A DNA stretch of 17,445 nucleotides. It comes from Methylaequor sp002691245. GTDB lineage: Bacteria; Pseudomonadota; Alphaproteobacteria; Methylaequorales; Methylaequoraceae. The stretch's first letter is position 1, and every line of letters begins with the position of its first letter. The translations under genes and the position numbers were made by a program. This document shows, one piece after another, positions 8,278 through 15,987 of the stretch. The stretch lies in assembly GCA_002691245.1 (NCBI GenBank), contig NZHH01000055.1:1-17445 (forward strand), in the 5' to 3' direction. A model generated the notes under the pieces. It was not told where the DNA came from. It worked only from the letters and a program-made list of their open reading frames with translations, and ran no database searches.

Positions 8278-9090
8278 ATGAGAAAAGTTATATTAATAGC
8301 AGGTGGTGGTGAATTGCCAAATCAGGTCGTTGAGAATTTTACAACAAATAAAATTTTATTTTATTGTATTAGTTTCAAAAATAACCCTTTACCTAATATT
8401 AGGGATAAGAAACATCATAAAATAATAAATTACGGAAAAATAGTTACCGAACTTAATAGATTAAAGAATAAGGGATTCAACGAAATTATAATGATTGGTA
8501 ATCTTAATAGACCTAAAATTAGTGAAATTAAGCCAGATATTAATGCCTTAAAATTGATTTCTAAATTCACAAGAATTCTGCTTAAAGGGGGTGATAATAA
8601 TTTATTTACACTTATTACTGATACTTTAGAGAAATTAGGTTTTAAAGTTGTAGATATAAGAAATGTTCTACCATATAATTTTTTAGGTAAAGGAAATCAA
8701 ACAAGCGTGAACTTAACTGAGATAAATAAAAAGGATATACAAAAAGGCAAAATGATACTAAATACGATTTCTAAATTTGATATTGGACAATCTATAATAA
8801 TACAACAAGGAAATGTAATAGGAATTGAAACGTTACACGGTACTGATAATTTAATTAAAGTTAGTAACTGTTATTCAAATGAATCAGACAAACCAACGTT
8901 AATAAAGCTTGTTAAAAAAAAACAAAATCTAAAAGTTGATTTGCCGACTATTGGTATTAAAACCCTTAAGAACTGTAAAAGGTTCTCAATAGGTGGTATT
9001 GCCTATAGTGCAAAAAAAACATTATTTGTTAATAAAGAAGAAGTTATTAATTTTTGTAACTTAAATAAAATATTTTTGTATGGAATATAA
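8278..9090 (+). CDS. lpxI: UDP-2,3-diacylglucosamine pyrophosphatase LpxI
   Basis: Hydrolyses UDP-2,3-diacylglucosamine to 2,3-diacylglucosamine 1-phosphate (lipid X) plus UMP, supplying the substrate of LpxB. LpxI is the unrelated replacement for LpxH found in most alphaproteobacteria. The 270 residues start MRKVILIAGGGELP, the family's N-terminal Rossmann-like motif. Later landmarks are GDNNLFTLITDTLEKLGF (about 109-126) and the C-terminal GGIAYSAKKTLFVNKEEV. I chose the ATG at 8278, 7 bases after the lpxA stop, since it puts the glycine motif at the very N-terminus as is usual. A GTG at 8239 would add 13 residues (MRHEDHFVCPEDN) and overlap lpxA by 32 bases; it is possible but unlike the family. 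lpxB begins 3 bases downstream, as expected. Confidence 0.94.
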   Translation: MRKVILIAGGGELPNQVVENFTTNKILFYCISFKNNPLPNIRDKKHHKIINYGKIVTELNRLKNKGFNEIIMIGNLNRPKISEIKPDINALKLISKFTRILLKGGDNNLFTLITDTLEKLGFKVVDIRNVLPYNFLGKGNQTSVNLTEINKKDIQKGKMILNTISKFDIGQSIIIQQGNVIGIETLHGTDNLIKVSNCYSNESDKPTLIKLVKKKQNLKVDLPTIGIKTLKNCKRFSIGGIAYSAKKTLFVNKEEVINFCNLNKIFLYGI

Positions 9091-9093
9091 CAA

Positions 9094-10186
9094 ATGAAGG
9101 TTGTTATTTTAGCAACCGAAGCATCTGGTGATTTTCTTGGAGCCGAATTAATTAAGGCTATTAAAAAGAAAAATAAAAAGATTGAAATTTGTGGAATTGG
9201 TGGAGAAAAAATGGCAAGGGAAGGTTTTGCTTCATGGATTTCTATCAAGAAATTTAATGCTATTGGCATATATGAGGTGTTAATAAGATTATTTAAATTT
9301 ATAAAAATAATAGTATTTATAAAAAATAAAATTATAAATTATGGTCCTGATTTAATAATCACAATAGATTCTCCAAGCTTTAGTTATAGAATTATAAAGA
9401 AAATACAAATATTAAGAAATCATACAAAGTTTGTTCATTATGTTGCGCCATCTGTATGGGCATGGAAATCGTATAGAGCAAAATTATTTTCAAAACTTTA
9501 TGACCGGATGTTTACATTGTTTGATTTCGAACCAAAATATTTTACTAAATATGGATTGAATACCGAGTTCGTAGGTCATCCTATTTTTTTTAAAAAGGAT
9601 AAGCAATTTAAAAAAAAAAAAAATAATTATTTTTCTACCGGGATCAAGAACTGTAGAAATAAAAAAAAATATGGAAAAATTAAAATTCGTAATTCACAGA
9701 TCGGAAAAATTATTTAGAGAATTTGATTTAAGTATTTTAACTTTCAATCAACATAAAAAATTGATTGAAAACTATTTAAGTTCAGATTCGATCAATATAG
9801 AAACAAACGATAAAGAAAAAAAAAAAATCATGAAACAAGCTTTTTTAGCAGTTGCAGCATCTGGATCTGTAACATTGGAATTAATAAATTTTAAAACACC
9901 AATGTTAGTTTTTTATGAAACACATTGGATAACAAGTAGACTAATAAAATTTCTTGTAAAAGTAAAATTTGCATCAATAATTAATATTGTTTTTAATAAG
10001 CAAATTATACCAGAATTTTTATTTGAAAATTTTACAACAAAAAATTTAATTAATCAGATGGAAGAACTTGTAAATAACGAGGAAGAGAGACTAAAACAAC
10101 TTAGATACTTTAGAACTTTTTCAAAAAAAATGCTTTTTGAGAAAAAAAATCCATCTGAANTNATAGTAAAACATTTACAANTTTGA
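9094..10186 (+). CDS. lpxB: Lipid-A-disaccharide synthase LpxB, split by a one-base frameshift
   Basis: Glycosyltransferase joining UDP-2,3-diacylglucosamine and lipid X into the lipid A disaccharide at the inner membrane. The first part (frame of 9094) carries ATEASGDFLGAELI, GIGGEKM (34-40), HYVAPSVWAWKSYRA and FVGHPIFF. At 9610-9623 there is a run of 14 A. Past it, reading shifts by one base: the next frame gives IFLPGSRTVEI (the family's LPGSR motif), then AVAASGSVTLEL and the C-terminal PEFLFENFT, ending at TGA 10184-10186. Joined at the run the product is about 363 residues, near the normal 380. Without a shift, the first frame stops at 9717 after 207 residues and would lack the donor-binding half. 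N at 10160, 10162 and 10181 leave two residues undefined. Either a homopolymer error, a recent mutation, or slippage at the A-run; see findings. Confidence 0.93.
9610..9623 (+). repeat. Run of 14 A at the lpxB frame change
   Basis: Fourteen consecutive A, the longest homopolymer I see in the window. The LpxB family alignment changes from one reading frame to the next across it: one A fewer (or two more) would restore a single open frame. A second run of 12 A at 9816-9827 lies later in the same gene but keeps frame. Confidence 0.95.
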
Positions 10187-11895
10187 AGTGTTTCTTNAAG
10201 TANTTTTNAAAATGTTATTTATTTGATATCCTATTTTTAAGTTTTACAAATTTCCTAGTTTTTTTTCCGTTGTAAAGCTGTCGTGGNCGACTAATTCTAT
10301 TTTCACTTTCAGTCATTTCCTTCCATTGNGAAATCCANCCTACAGTTCTGGCTACTGTNAAAATAACTGTGAACATTGATTCAGGGAGGCCTAGTGCTTT
10401 GAGGATAATACCTGAATAAAAGTCTACATTTGGATATAATTGCTTTTTTATAAAGTATTCATCATTTAAAGCAATTTCTTCAAGTTTTGTAGCTAATTTA
10501 AATAATGGTTCGTTAAAGTTCTCAACTTCATTTAGTAAGTTGTGGCAATATTTTCTCAACACATTTGCACGTGGATCATGACTTTTATAAACTCTGTGGC
10601 CAAATCCCATTAATCTAAACGGATCATTAACATCTTTAGCTTTATCTATGTATTTTGTAATATTCTTTTCATCTTCAATAATATTTAGCATTCTGATAAC
10701 AGATTCATTGGCACCTCCGTGTGCTGGTCCCCANANAGATGCAACACCTGCTGCTACACAAGCAAAGGGATTAGCTCCAGAGGACCCTGCTATTTTAACA
10801 GTAGANGTTGAAGCATTTTGTTCATGATCTGCATGAAGTATTAAAAGTTTATCTAATGCTGCAACACTAGCTTTGCTTGGTTTGTAATCGCCACTAGGGG
10901 TTGAAAAAAGCATATGTAAAAAATTTTCACTGTAAGATAATTCGTTTTTTGGGTAAATAAATGGTTGGCCAAGAGAGTATTTGTAGGCCATGGCCGCCAT
11001 GGTAGGCATCTTTGCTAATAACCTGCTTACTGCAACCCATTTCCCTTTTTCAGATGAAAAATCATAAGTTTTTTCTGGGTAAAATGATGATAATGCTCCT
11101 ACAATTCCAACCATAACTGCCATAGGGTGTGAATCTCTTCTAAATCCACTGTAGAATCTCAAAATTTGTTCGTGAAGCATAGTATGATGAGTAAGTATAT
11201 CAATAAATTTTATTTTATTTTGTTTATCAGGAAGGTCTCCATTTAAGAGAAGGTAGCAAACCTCAGGATAATCTGAATTTTCAGCAAGATCNTCAATATT
11301 GTATCCTCTATGAAGAAGTAAACCTTTTTCGCCATCAATATATGTTATTCCTGATGAACAACTTGCGGTTGACTTAAAACCTGGATCGTATACAAACATT
11401 CCAGTTTTATCGTAAAAACTTGTTAAATCAGCTACAGCTGGCCCACATGATCCATTCTTAATATTAAAATCAAAGCTTTTTCCAGTTCTATTATCGGTTA
11501 TNGTTAATGTTTTTTTATTCATTTGTTATATANTGACCTTTTTTATCCTGTTTAAAGTCTCTTCATGACCAATAACTTCAATGATCTTAAAAATAGTAGG
11601 TCCGGAGTTACTTCCAGTGACTAAAAGTCTCAATGGTTGTACAACTTTTTTAAAAGTTAATTTTTCATCTAGGATGACTTCACTAATTTTTTTTTCTATA
11701 TTTACTGAATTCCAATTAATTATATCAGACAACTTACTTAAAATTAAGTCTTTANATTTATCAAACTCTTGGATAATAACTATTTGTTCATNNGAAAATT
11801 NAAAATTACCATTANAAATATTTGATAAACTTTCNGAAAGTTCACCAAGAGATTTTACTCTTTCTTTATATAATTCTAAAAGAATANNGATATTN
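10160..11895. other. Segment with 25 ambiguous bases (N)
   Basis: Single or paired N occur at 25 positions between 10160 and 11895 (for example 10160, 10162, 10181, 10734, 10736, 11792, 11793, 11887, 11888) and nowhere else in the window. They touch the end of lpxB, all of gltA and the C-terminal third of gltX. They do not break any reading frame, so they look like unresolved base calls or population variants, not gaps. Residues over these positions should be treated as unknown. Confidence 0.95.
10215..11522 (-). CDS. gltA: Citrate synthase (type II)
   Basis: Condenses acetyl-CoA with oxaloacetate to citrate at the entry of the TCA cycle. The 435 residues match the hexameric type II family length (E. 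coli 427). The catalytic triad is visible as His268 in WGPAHGGANES, His309 in GFGHRVYKSHDPR, and Asp367 in NVDFYSG, matching E. coli His264, His305 and Asp362. RRDSHPMAVM and LILHADHEQNAS are further family signatures. The ATG (complement of 11520-11522) lies 3 bases after the gltX stop, so the two are almost certainly co-transcribed. Eight residues are undefined because of N in the sequence, none of them a catalytic residue. The gene ends 28 bases from the stop of the converging lpxB. Confidence 0.97.
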   Translation of the reverse strand: MNKKTLXITDNRTGKSFDFNIKNGSCGPAVADLTSFYDKTGMFVYDPGFKSTASCSSGITYIDGEKGLLLHRGYNIXDLAENSDYPEVCYLLLNGDLPDKQNKIKFIDILTHHTMLHEQILRFYSGFRRDSHPMAVMVGIVGALSSFYPEKTYDFSSEKGKWVAVSRLLAKMPTMAAMAYKYSLGQPFIYPKNELSYSENFLHMLFSTPSGDYKPSKASVAALDKLLILHADHEQNASXSTVKIAGSSGANPFACVAAGVASXWGPAHGGANESVIRMLNIIEDEKNITKYIDKAKDVNDPFRLMGFGHRVYKSHDPRANVLRKYCHNLLNEVENFNEPLFKLATKLEEIALNDEYFIKKQLYPNVDFYSGIILKALGLPESMFTVIXTVARTVXWIXQWKEMTESENRISXPRQLYNGKKTRKFVKLKNRISNK

Positions 11896-12890
11896 TTTTT
11901 ACTTAGATTTCTACTCTCAAAATATAGATTATCATTGTTTTCAAAATATTTTAAAATTTCTTCATTCTTTTTTTGTTTTATATAATGACTGTTAAGAAAA
12001 TTTAATTTCTTTTCATCAAACTTAGCAGGTGATTTACCTACTTTTTCGATTGAAAACCTTTTTTTAATTTCATTAGCTGAAAATATTTCTTGATCACCGT
12101 GTGACCAACCTAATCTTACTAAGTAATTAATAATTGCTTCTGGAAGGTATCCGTTATCTTTATATTTTAATATAGATGGCGTATTATCTCTTTTTGACAT
12201 TTTTTGATTTTGTTCATTGTGAAGTAAGGAAATGTGGTGGAACTTTGGTTTGTAATCTAAGAAATCAAATATAATCTTTTGTCTAAAGGAATTTGTTAGG
12301 TGATCATCTCCTCTTATTATATCCGTAATTTTCATATTTAAATCGTCAGTTGCGGAAGAGAGAAGAAAGGTTGGAGTTCCATCGTCCCGTAAGATTACAT
12401 AATCATCAATTTCATCAAAATTTACCTTGACTTTTCCCTGAATTGAATCTTTTAGCATATAAGACCCAGAAATTGGAGATTTAATTCTTATGCAATATGA
12501 TTTTTTTTTTGGTAAGTTGTTTTGTTTATTTCTCCATTCACTTATGAACTTTTTATTTGAGGACTTATGCTTTTCCAGGAATGCTTTATCATGAAAACAT
12601 TTATATGCTAGACCTTTTGATAAAAGTGAAAATGCTACGTCTCTGTGTTCTCCTATATTACGGCTCTGATATACTATTTCTTTTTCGAATTCTAAATTAA
12701 GCCATTTAAGGCTTTCAATAATTAAATTTGATGACTCAATTGTGCTTCTAGATTTATCTGTATCCTCTATTCTTAATTTAAAGATTCCATTATTTCTTTT
12801 AGCATGAAGGTAGTTAAATAATGCTGTTCTGGCTCCACCTAGATGTAAAGAACCAGAAGGTGAGGGAGCAAATCTAGTAACAGTAGCCAT
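11526..12890 (-). CDS. gltX: Glutamyl-tRNA synthetase
   Basis: Class I aminoacyl-tRNA synthetase charging tRNA-Glu. The 454 residues contain the HIGH-type motif SLHLG (14-18) in RFAPSPSGSLHLGGARTAL, LRIEDTDKSRS (39-49), the VILRDDGTPTF segment (165-174), RGDDHLTN, and the KMSKR loop at 230-234. The anticodon-binding C-terminal part is less conserved and has about eight undefined residues from N. The ATG at 12890 gives the standard short N-terminus. Many alphaproteobacteria carry two GltX paralogues, one of which may also charge tRNA-Gln for amidation; which one this is cannot be told here. It lies 12 bases after lexA and 3 before gltA, in the usual alphaproteobacterial order except that comEC is missing between lexA and gltX. 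Confidence 0.97.
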   Translation of the reverse strand: MATVTRFAPSPSGSLHLGGARTALFNYLHAKRNNGIFKLRIEDTDKSRSTIESSNLIIESLKWLNLEFEKEIVYQSRNIGEHRDVAFSLLSKGLAYKCFHDKAFLEKHKSSNKKFISEWRNKQNNLPKKKSYCIRIKSPISGSYMLKDSIQGKVKVNFDEIDDYVILRDDGTPTFLLSSATDDLNMKITDIIRGDDHLTNSFRQKIIFDFLDYKPKFHHISLLHNEQNQKMSKRDNTPSILKYKDNGYLPEAIINYLVRLGWSHGDQEIFSANEIKKRFSIEKVGKSPAKFDEKKLNFLNSHYIKQKKNEEILKYFENNDNLYFESRNLSKXNIXILLELYKERVKSLGELXESLSNIXNGNFXFXXEQIVIIQEFDKXKDLILSKLSDIINWNSVNIEKKISEVILDEKLTFKKVVQPLRLLVTGSNSGPTIFKIIEVIGHEETLNRIKKVXI

Positions 12891-12902
12891 AATACTTTAC
12901 AA

Positions 12903-13520
12903 CTATTTAAATTTTCTAATTAAACCAACAAGTTTTCCTTGTATTTTTACCCTACCTTCACCGAAAATTCTAGTTTTATAATTTTTATTAGCTGGTTCTA
13001 ACGCTATGGAATTTTTAAAAGACCTAAATTTCTTTAATGTAACTTCGTTTTCATCAATTAGTGCAACTACAATATCACCAGTATTAGCAAGGTTGATTTT
13101 TTTTATTACAACTATATCTCCATCAAAGATACCTTCATCAATCATTGAATCACCGTTTACCTCTAAAGTAAAATGATCATCTTTATTGTTAATCAAATAA
13201 TTTGGTACAGAAATCTGTTCAAAACTTCCAGTTATTGCTTCAATTGGGTTGCCAGCAGCTATTCTACCAAGAAAGGGAACTTCTGTTTCATATTCAGACA
13301 ATGATTGTTTTGGTATTTCTTTTAAAATTAGTGCTCTTGCTTTGTGGGGCATTCTTTTGATAAACCCTTTATCCTCTAAACTTAACAAGAGTTTGTGAAT
13401 ACCAGATTTTGATTTGATATTAAGATTATTTTTCATTTCATCAAATGTTGGAAATATACTTTTATTTTTGTAGTATGATTTTAAATAATCCAATAACAAT
13501 TTCTGCTTTATTGTTAACAT
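12903..13520 (-). CDS. lexA: SOS regulon repressor LexA
   Basis: Transcriptional repressor of DNA-damage genes that cuts itself when stimulated by RecA filaments. The 205 residues have an N-terminal winged helix (about 1-65), with FPTFDEMKNNLNIKSKSGIHKLL typical of alphaproteobacterial LexA (about 23-45). The linker is followed by an S24-type protease domain. The cleavage site is Ala89-Gly90 in RIAAGNP. The catalytic Ser125 is in NGDSM and Lys163 in EVTLKKF. All key residues are present, so the protein should be functional. The ATG at 13518-13520 follows a perfect GTTC-N7-GTTC operator by 7 bases, implying autoregulation. There is no room for a Shine-Dalgarno sequence downstream of the predicted transcription start. 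gltX follows 12 bases later. Confidence 0.97.
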   Translation of the reverse strand: MLTIKQKLLLDYLKSYYKNKSIFPTFDEMKNNLNIKSKSGIHKLLLSLEDKGFIKRMPHKARALILKEIPKQSLSEYETEVPFLGRIAAGNPIEAITGSFEQISVPNYLINNKDDHFTLEVNGDSMIDEGIFDGDIVVIKKINLANTGDIVVALIDENEVTLKKFRSFKNSIALEPANKNYKTRIFGEGRVKIQGKLVGLIRKFK

Positions 13521-13527
13521 ATTGAAT

Positions 13528-13542
13528 GTTCTACATAAGTTC
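13528..13542 (-). promoter_or_regulatory. LexA operator (alphaproteobacterial SOS box)
   Basis: GTTCTACATAAGTTC on the + strand fits exactly the direct-repeat SOS box GTTC-N7-GTTC established for alphaproteobacterial LexA (seen from lexA: GAAC-N7-GAAC). It sits 7 bases upstream of the lexA start codon and covers the proposed -10 box, so bound LexA would block the polymerase. I noticed no other copy of this pattern in the window. Confidence 0.88.
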
Positions 13543-13556
13543 TACTATATTGTCAA
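13528..13556 (-). promoter_or_regulatory. lexA promoter (-35 TTGACA, -10 TAGAAC, 17-base spacer)
   Basis: On the - strand a consensus -35 TTGACA (complement of 13551-13556) is followed by 17 bases and a -10 TAGAAC (complement of 13528-13533; 4 of 6 consensus matches). Seven bases separate the -10 from the lexA ATG, so transcription would begin about 0-1 base before the start codon, giving an essentially leaderless message. The -35 begins 3 bases after the moeA stop. Overlap with the SOS box adds support. Confidence 0.7.
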
Positions 13557-13559
13557 GTG

Positions 13560-14750
13560 TTAAATTTGTTCATTATTAAGATCCTGAAAAAGCATTATAT
13601 TTGATATTTCTCCAGATTTAATTGATTTTGCCTTTGGTCTTCTTATTAAAATTCCATCAGATAAACTTAACGTATTGAGAAGAGAACTGTCTTGACTTTT
13701 AAAAATTTCAAAATGCTGATTTTTGATAAAAACACGTTGGAATTGTGTTAGGTTATTATTTTCTTTAATAAATTTTTTTGAAATAAATGGTTTGAGTGAA
13801 GCATTAATGAAATTTATTCCATAAAAAGCATTGATGAAGATTGGAAAAAAATTAATCATTGATATAAAACATGATACTGGATTTCCAGGTAAGCCCAAAA
13901 AATATTTTCTCTTAGAAAGTTTGCCAAAGGTTGTTGGTTTCCCTGGCTTAACAGCCACCTTATCAAAAAGAATTTTCAAACCATTTTTTTTTAATGATGA
14001 TTTTACAATGTCATATTTACCCCTAGATATACCTCCACTAGTTATTAAAAAATCAAAAACTTTTTGTGATTTGAAAGTTTTAATAAAATTTTTATAATCA
14101 TCACTAGAATATGATATTTTTACTACCTCTCCACCAAAAAGCTCTACGAAAAATTTTATAAAAATATGATTTGTTGAAGCTACTAAACTTTGATTTCCTT
14201 TTTTAGGAATTATTTCATCGCCTGTACAAATTATAAAAATTTTAGGTTTTTTTTTTACATTAAGATTTTTTAGTTTCATAGATAGTGCCAATACTTTTGA
14301 TCTTATTGTAATAATTGAATCTTTTTTAAGGTAAATCTTGCCTTTGCTTAAATCAGATCCAGTTCGTCTAACATAATCGTTATATAATCTTGTATGTATG
14401 TGAACAAATCCATCTTTAATTTTAAAATTTTCATTTGGAATTACCTGCTTGTCCTCTCCGCATATAGGTCCTCCAGTAAAAATCAATATACATTCACCGT
14501 CCTTAATTTTCTTTGCCTTTAAATCTCCAGCTTTACTTTCTCCAACAATTTTTAAGATATCATGTTTATTGTTTTTCATTACTAAAATACCGTCCATGGC
14601 CGATAGATTGGTTCTAGGAATATTATATTTTGAAATGTAACTCTTATTCAGCACTCTTTTATGAGAATTAGATACGTCAATTATTTCACTTGCTTGCGAA
14701 ATATTCACGTTTTGTTTTATGATTTTAACTGCTTTTTCAAACTCTATCAT
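13560..14750 (-). CDS. moeA: Molybdopterin molybdenumtransferase MoeA
   Basis: Inserts molybdate into adenylylated molybdopterin, the last step of molybdenum cofactor synthesis. The 396 residues follow the MoeA plan: N-terminal region with NLSAMDG (48-54), YVRRTGSDLSKG (126-137), then the MoCF-binding fold with TGDEI (176-180), ITSGGISRGKYDIV (236-249), KPGKPTTFG (268-276) and LPGNPVS (287-293), and a C-terminal beta domain. I chose the ATG at 14748-14750: it has a GGAG at a suitable distance (9 bases) and the family-like N-terminus MIEFEKAVKII. A GTG at 14775-14777 would add 9 residues. The gene start overlaps the moaC end by 14 bases, so the two are translated together. MoaA, MoaB, MoaD and MoaE are not in the window. 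Confidence 0.95.
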   Translation of the reverse strand: MIEFEKAVKIIKQNVNISQASEIIDVSNSHKRVLNKSYISKYNIPRTNLSAMDGILVMKNNKHDILKIVGESKAGDLKAKKIKDGECILIFTGGPICGEDKQVIPNENFKIKDGFVHIHTRLYNDYVRRTGSDLSKGKIYLKKDSIITIRSKVLALSMKLKNLNVKKKPKIFIICTGDEIIPKKGNQSLVASTNHIFIKFFVELFGGEVVKISYSSDDYKNFIKTFKSQKVFDFLITSGGISRGKYDIVKSSLKKNGLKILFDKVAVKPGKPTTFGKLSKRKYFLGLPGNPVSCFISMINFFPIFINAFYGINFINASLKPFISKKFIKENNNLTQFQRVFIKNQHFEIFKSQDSSLLNTLSLSDGILIRRPKAKSIKSGEISNIMLFQDLNNEQI

Positions 14751-15216
14751 CAAAATAATCTCCAGATTTCCCACCACTTTTTGAAATCAATCTGATATCC
14801 TTGATTATTATTTTTTTATCCAAGCTTTTGCACATATCATAAATTGTAAGAGATGCAATAGAACATGCAGTTAATGCTTCCATTTCAACGCCAGTTTTAT
14901 TATTACTTTTCACCATTGAACAAATCTCTATGGAGTTTTTTTCTTTTTTAATTTTAAAATCAATTACTATAGAATTTATATTTATATTATGACACAGAGG
15001 AATAAGCTCAGAAGTTTTTTTTGCAGCCATAATACCAGCCAATCTTGATGTATTAAAAATTTCCCCTTTTTTATTCTTATTTGAAATTATATCACCGAAA
15101 GTATTTTTATTGAAAATTAAAACGGCCTTTGCTGTGGCTTTTCTTTCAGAATTGTCTTTATTTGAAATGTCTACCATCCTAATCTCTTTATTATTTTTCA
15201 AGTGCGAAAATTTCAT
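14737..15216 (-). CDS. moaC: Cyclic pyranopterin monophosphate synthase MoaC
   Basis: Second step of molybdenum cofactor synthesis: with MoaA it converts GTP to cyclic pyranopterin monophosphate, MoaC doing the final ring rearrangement. The 159 residues are of normal length. Signatures: MVDISNKDNSERKATA (14-29), KKTSELIPLCHNI (66-78) with the conserved Cys-His pair, TGVEMEALTACSIASLTIYDMCK (region 108-130), and KSGGKSG (146-152). Its ATG overlaps the trpC stop in an ATGA, and its own end overlaps moeA by 14 bases. This trpC-moaC-moeA arrangement is common in alphaproteobacteria. It links cofactor synthesis to the trp genes by transcription only; no functional tie is known. Confidence 0.97.
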   Translation of the reverse strand: MKFSHLKNNKEIRMVDISNKDNSERKATAKAVLIFNKNTFGDIISNKNKKGEIFNTSRLAGIMAAKKTSELIPLCHNININSIVIDFKIKKEKNSIEICSMVKSNNKTGVEMEALTACSIASLTIYDMCKSLDKKIIIKDIRLISKSGGKSGDYFDDRV

Positions 15217-15986
15217 TTTTTTATAAGTTTTAATGTTTCTTTTTCAATATTAGCTGACGACATCAATGACTCTCCAACTAGAAATCCGTCTGCTCCATAT
15301 GAAGTGTACTCTCTTATTTGAGAATTCTTGCTTATACCACTTTCGCAAATTCTAACGATATCTTTTGGAATTTTTTTTGATAACTTTTTAAAAGTATTTA
15401 GATCAATTTTTAAAGTTTTTAAATTTCTATTATTTATTCCTATGCATTCTACTTTTATTTTTAGAGCTCGTTCTAACTCCTGATCATCATGAACCTCTAC
15501 AATAACGTCAAGTTCTAATTCTTTTGCAATTTTGTAAAAATGAAGCATCTGTTTGTCATCTAAGATGGCTAATATGAGTAAAATGCAATCTGCCCCAAAA
15601 AAGTAACTTTCGTATATTTGCCATTCATCAACAATAAAATCTTTCCTGAGTAATGGAAGATCTACGACTTTTCTAATTTGACTTAGGAAGTGGATACTTC
15701 CAGAAAAAAAATTTTCTTCAGTCAGTACTGAAATACATGATGCACCAGCTTTTTGATAATCTAAAGCAATTTCTAAGGGTTGAAAATTGAGACAAATATC
15801 TCCTTTACTTGGAGAAGATTTTTTAATTTCAGCAATTAAATTAAACCTATCCGTTTTTTTTTCTAATAAGTTTTTTAAAAATTCTCGCTTTTTGACTATT
15901 TTGATTTTCTTTTTGTAGTCAATCTCTTTTTTGAGTTTTTTAATATCTTCAATTTTTTTATTACATATCTTTGTTAGGATATTCAT
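15213..15986 (-). CDS. trpC: Indole-3-glycerol phosphate synthase TrpC
   Basis: Closes the indole ring in tryptophan synthesis, turning carboxyphenylaminodeoxyribulose 5-phosphate into indole-3-glycerol phosphate with loss of CO2. The 257 residues form one TIM barrel. Conserved parts: LIAEIKKSSPSKG (50-62) with Glu53 and Lys55, LLRKDFIVDEWQIYE (112-126) with the catalytic Lys115, VEVHD with Glu164, IGINNRNL (182-189), ICESGIS (213-219), and GADGFLVGESLM (231-242). The protein is the single-function form; there is no fused TrpF domain as in E. coli. The ATG (complement of 15984-15986) follows the trpD stop by one base, and the stop overlaps moaC by 4 bases, so translation is likely coupled on both sides. 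Confidence 0.97.
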   Translation of the reverse strand: MNILTKICNKKIEDIKKLKKEIDYKKKIKIVKKREFLKNLLEKKTDRFNLIAEIKKSSPSKGDICLNFQPLEIALDYQKAGASCISVLTEENFFSGSIHFLSQIRKVVDLPLLRKDFIVDEWQIYESYFFGADCILLILAILDDKQMLHFYKIAKELELDVIVEVHDDQELERALKIKVECIGINNRNLKTLKIDLNTFKKLSKKIPKDIVRICESGISKNSQIREYTSYGADGFLVGESLMSSANIEKETLKLIKK

Positions 15987-15987
15987 C

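Noticed and set aside
9671..10186. The second half of lpxB as a separate gene starting at ATG 9671
   Set aside because: The frame carries conserved LpxB residues (LPGSR, TVEI) upstream of that ATG, back to the A-run, so it is a continuation of lpxB and not an independent gene.
10170..10216. Possible hairpin terminator between the converging lpxB and gltA (AACATTT paired with AAATGTT)
   Set aside because: Only seven mostly A-T pairs with a 33-base loop, containing N and reaching into both genes; not convincing in such AT-rich DNA. How transcription ends here is not visible.
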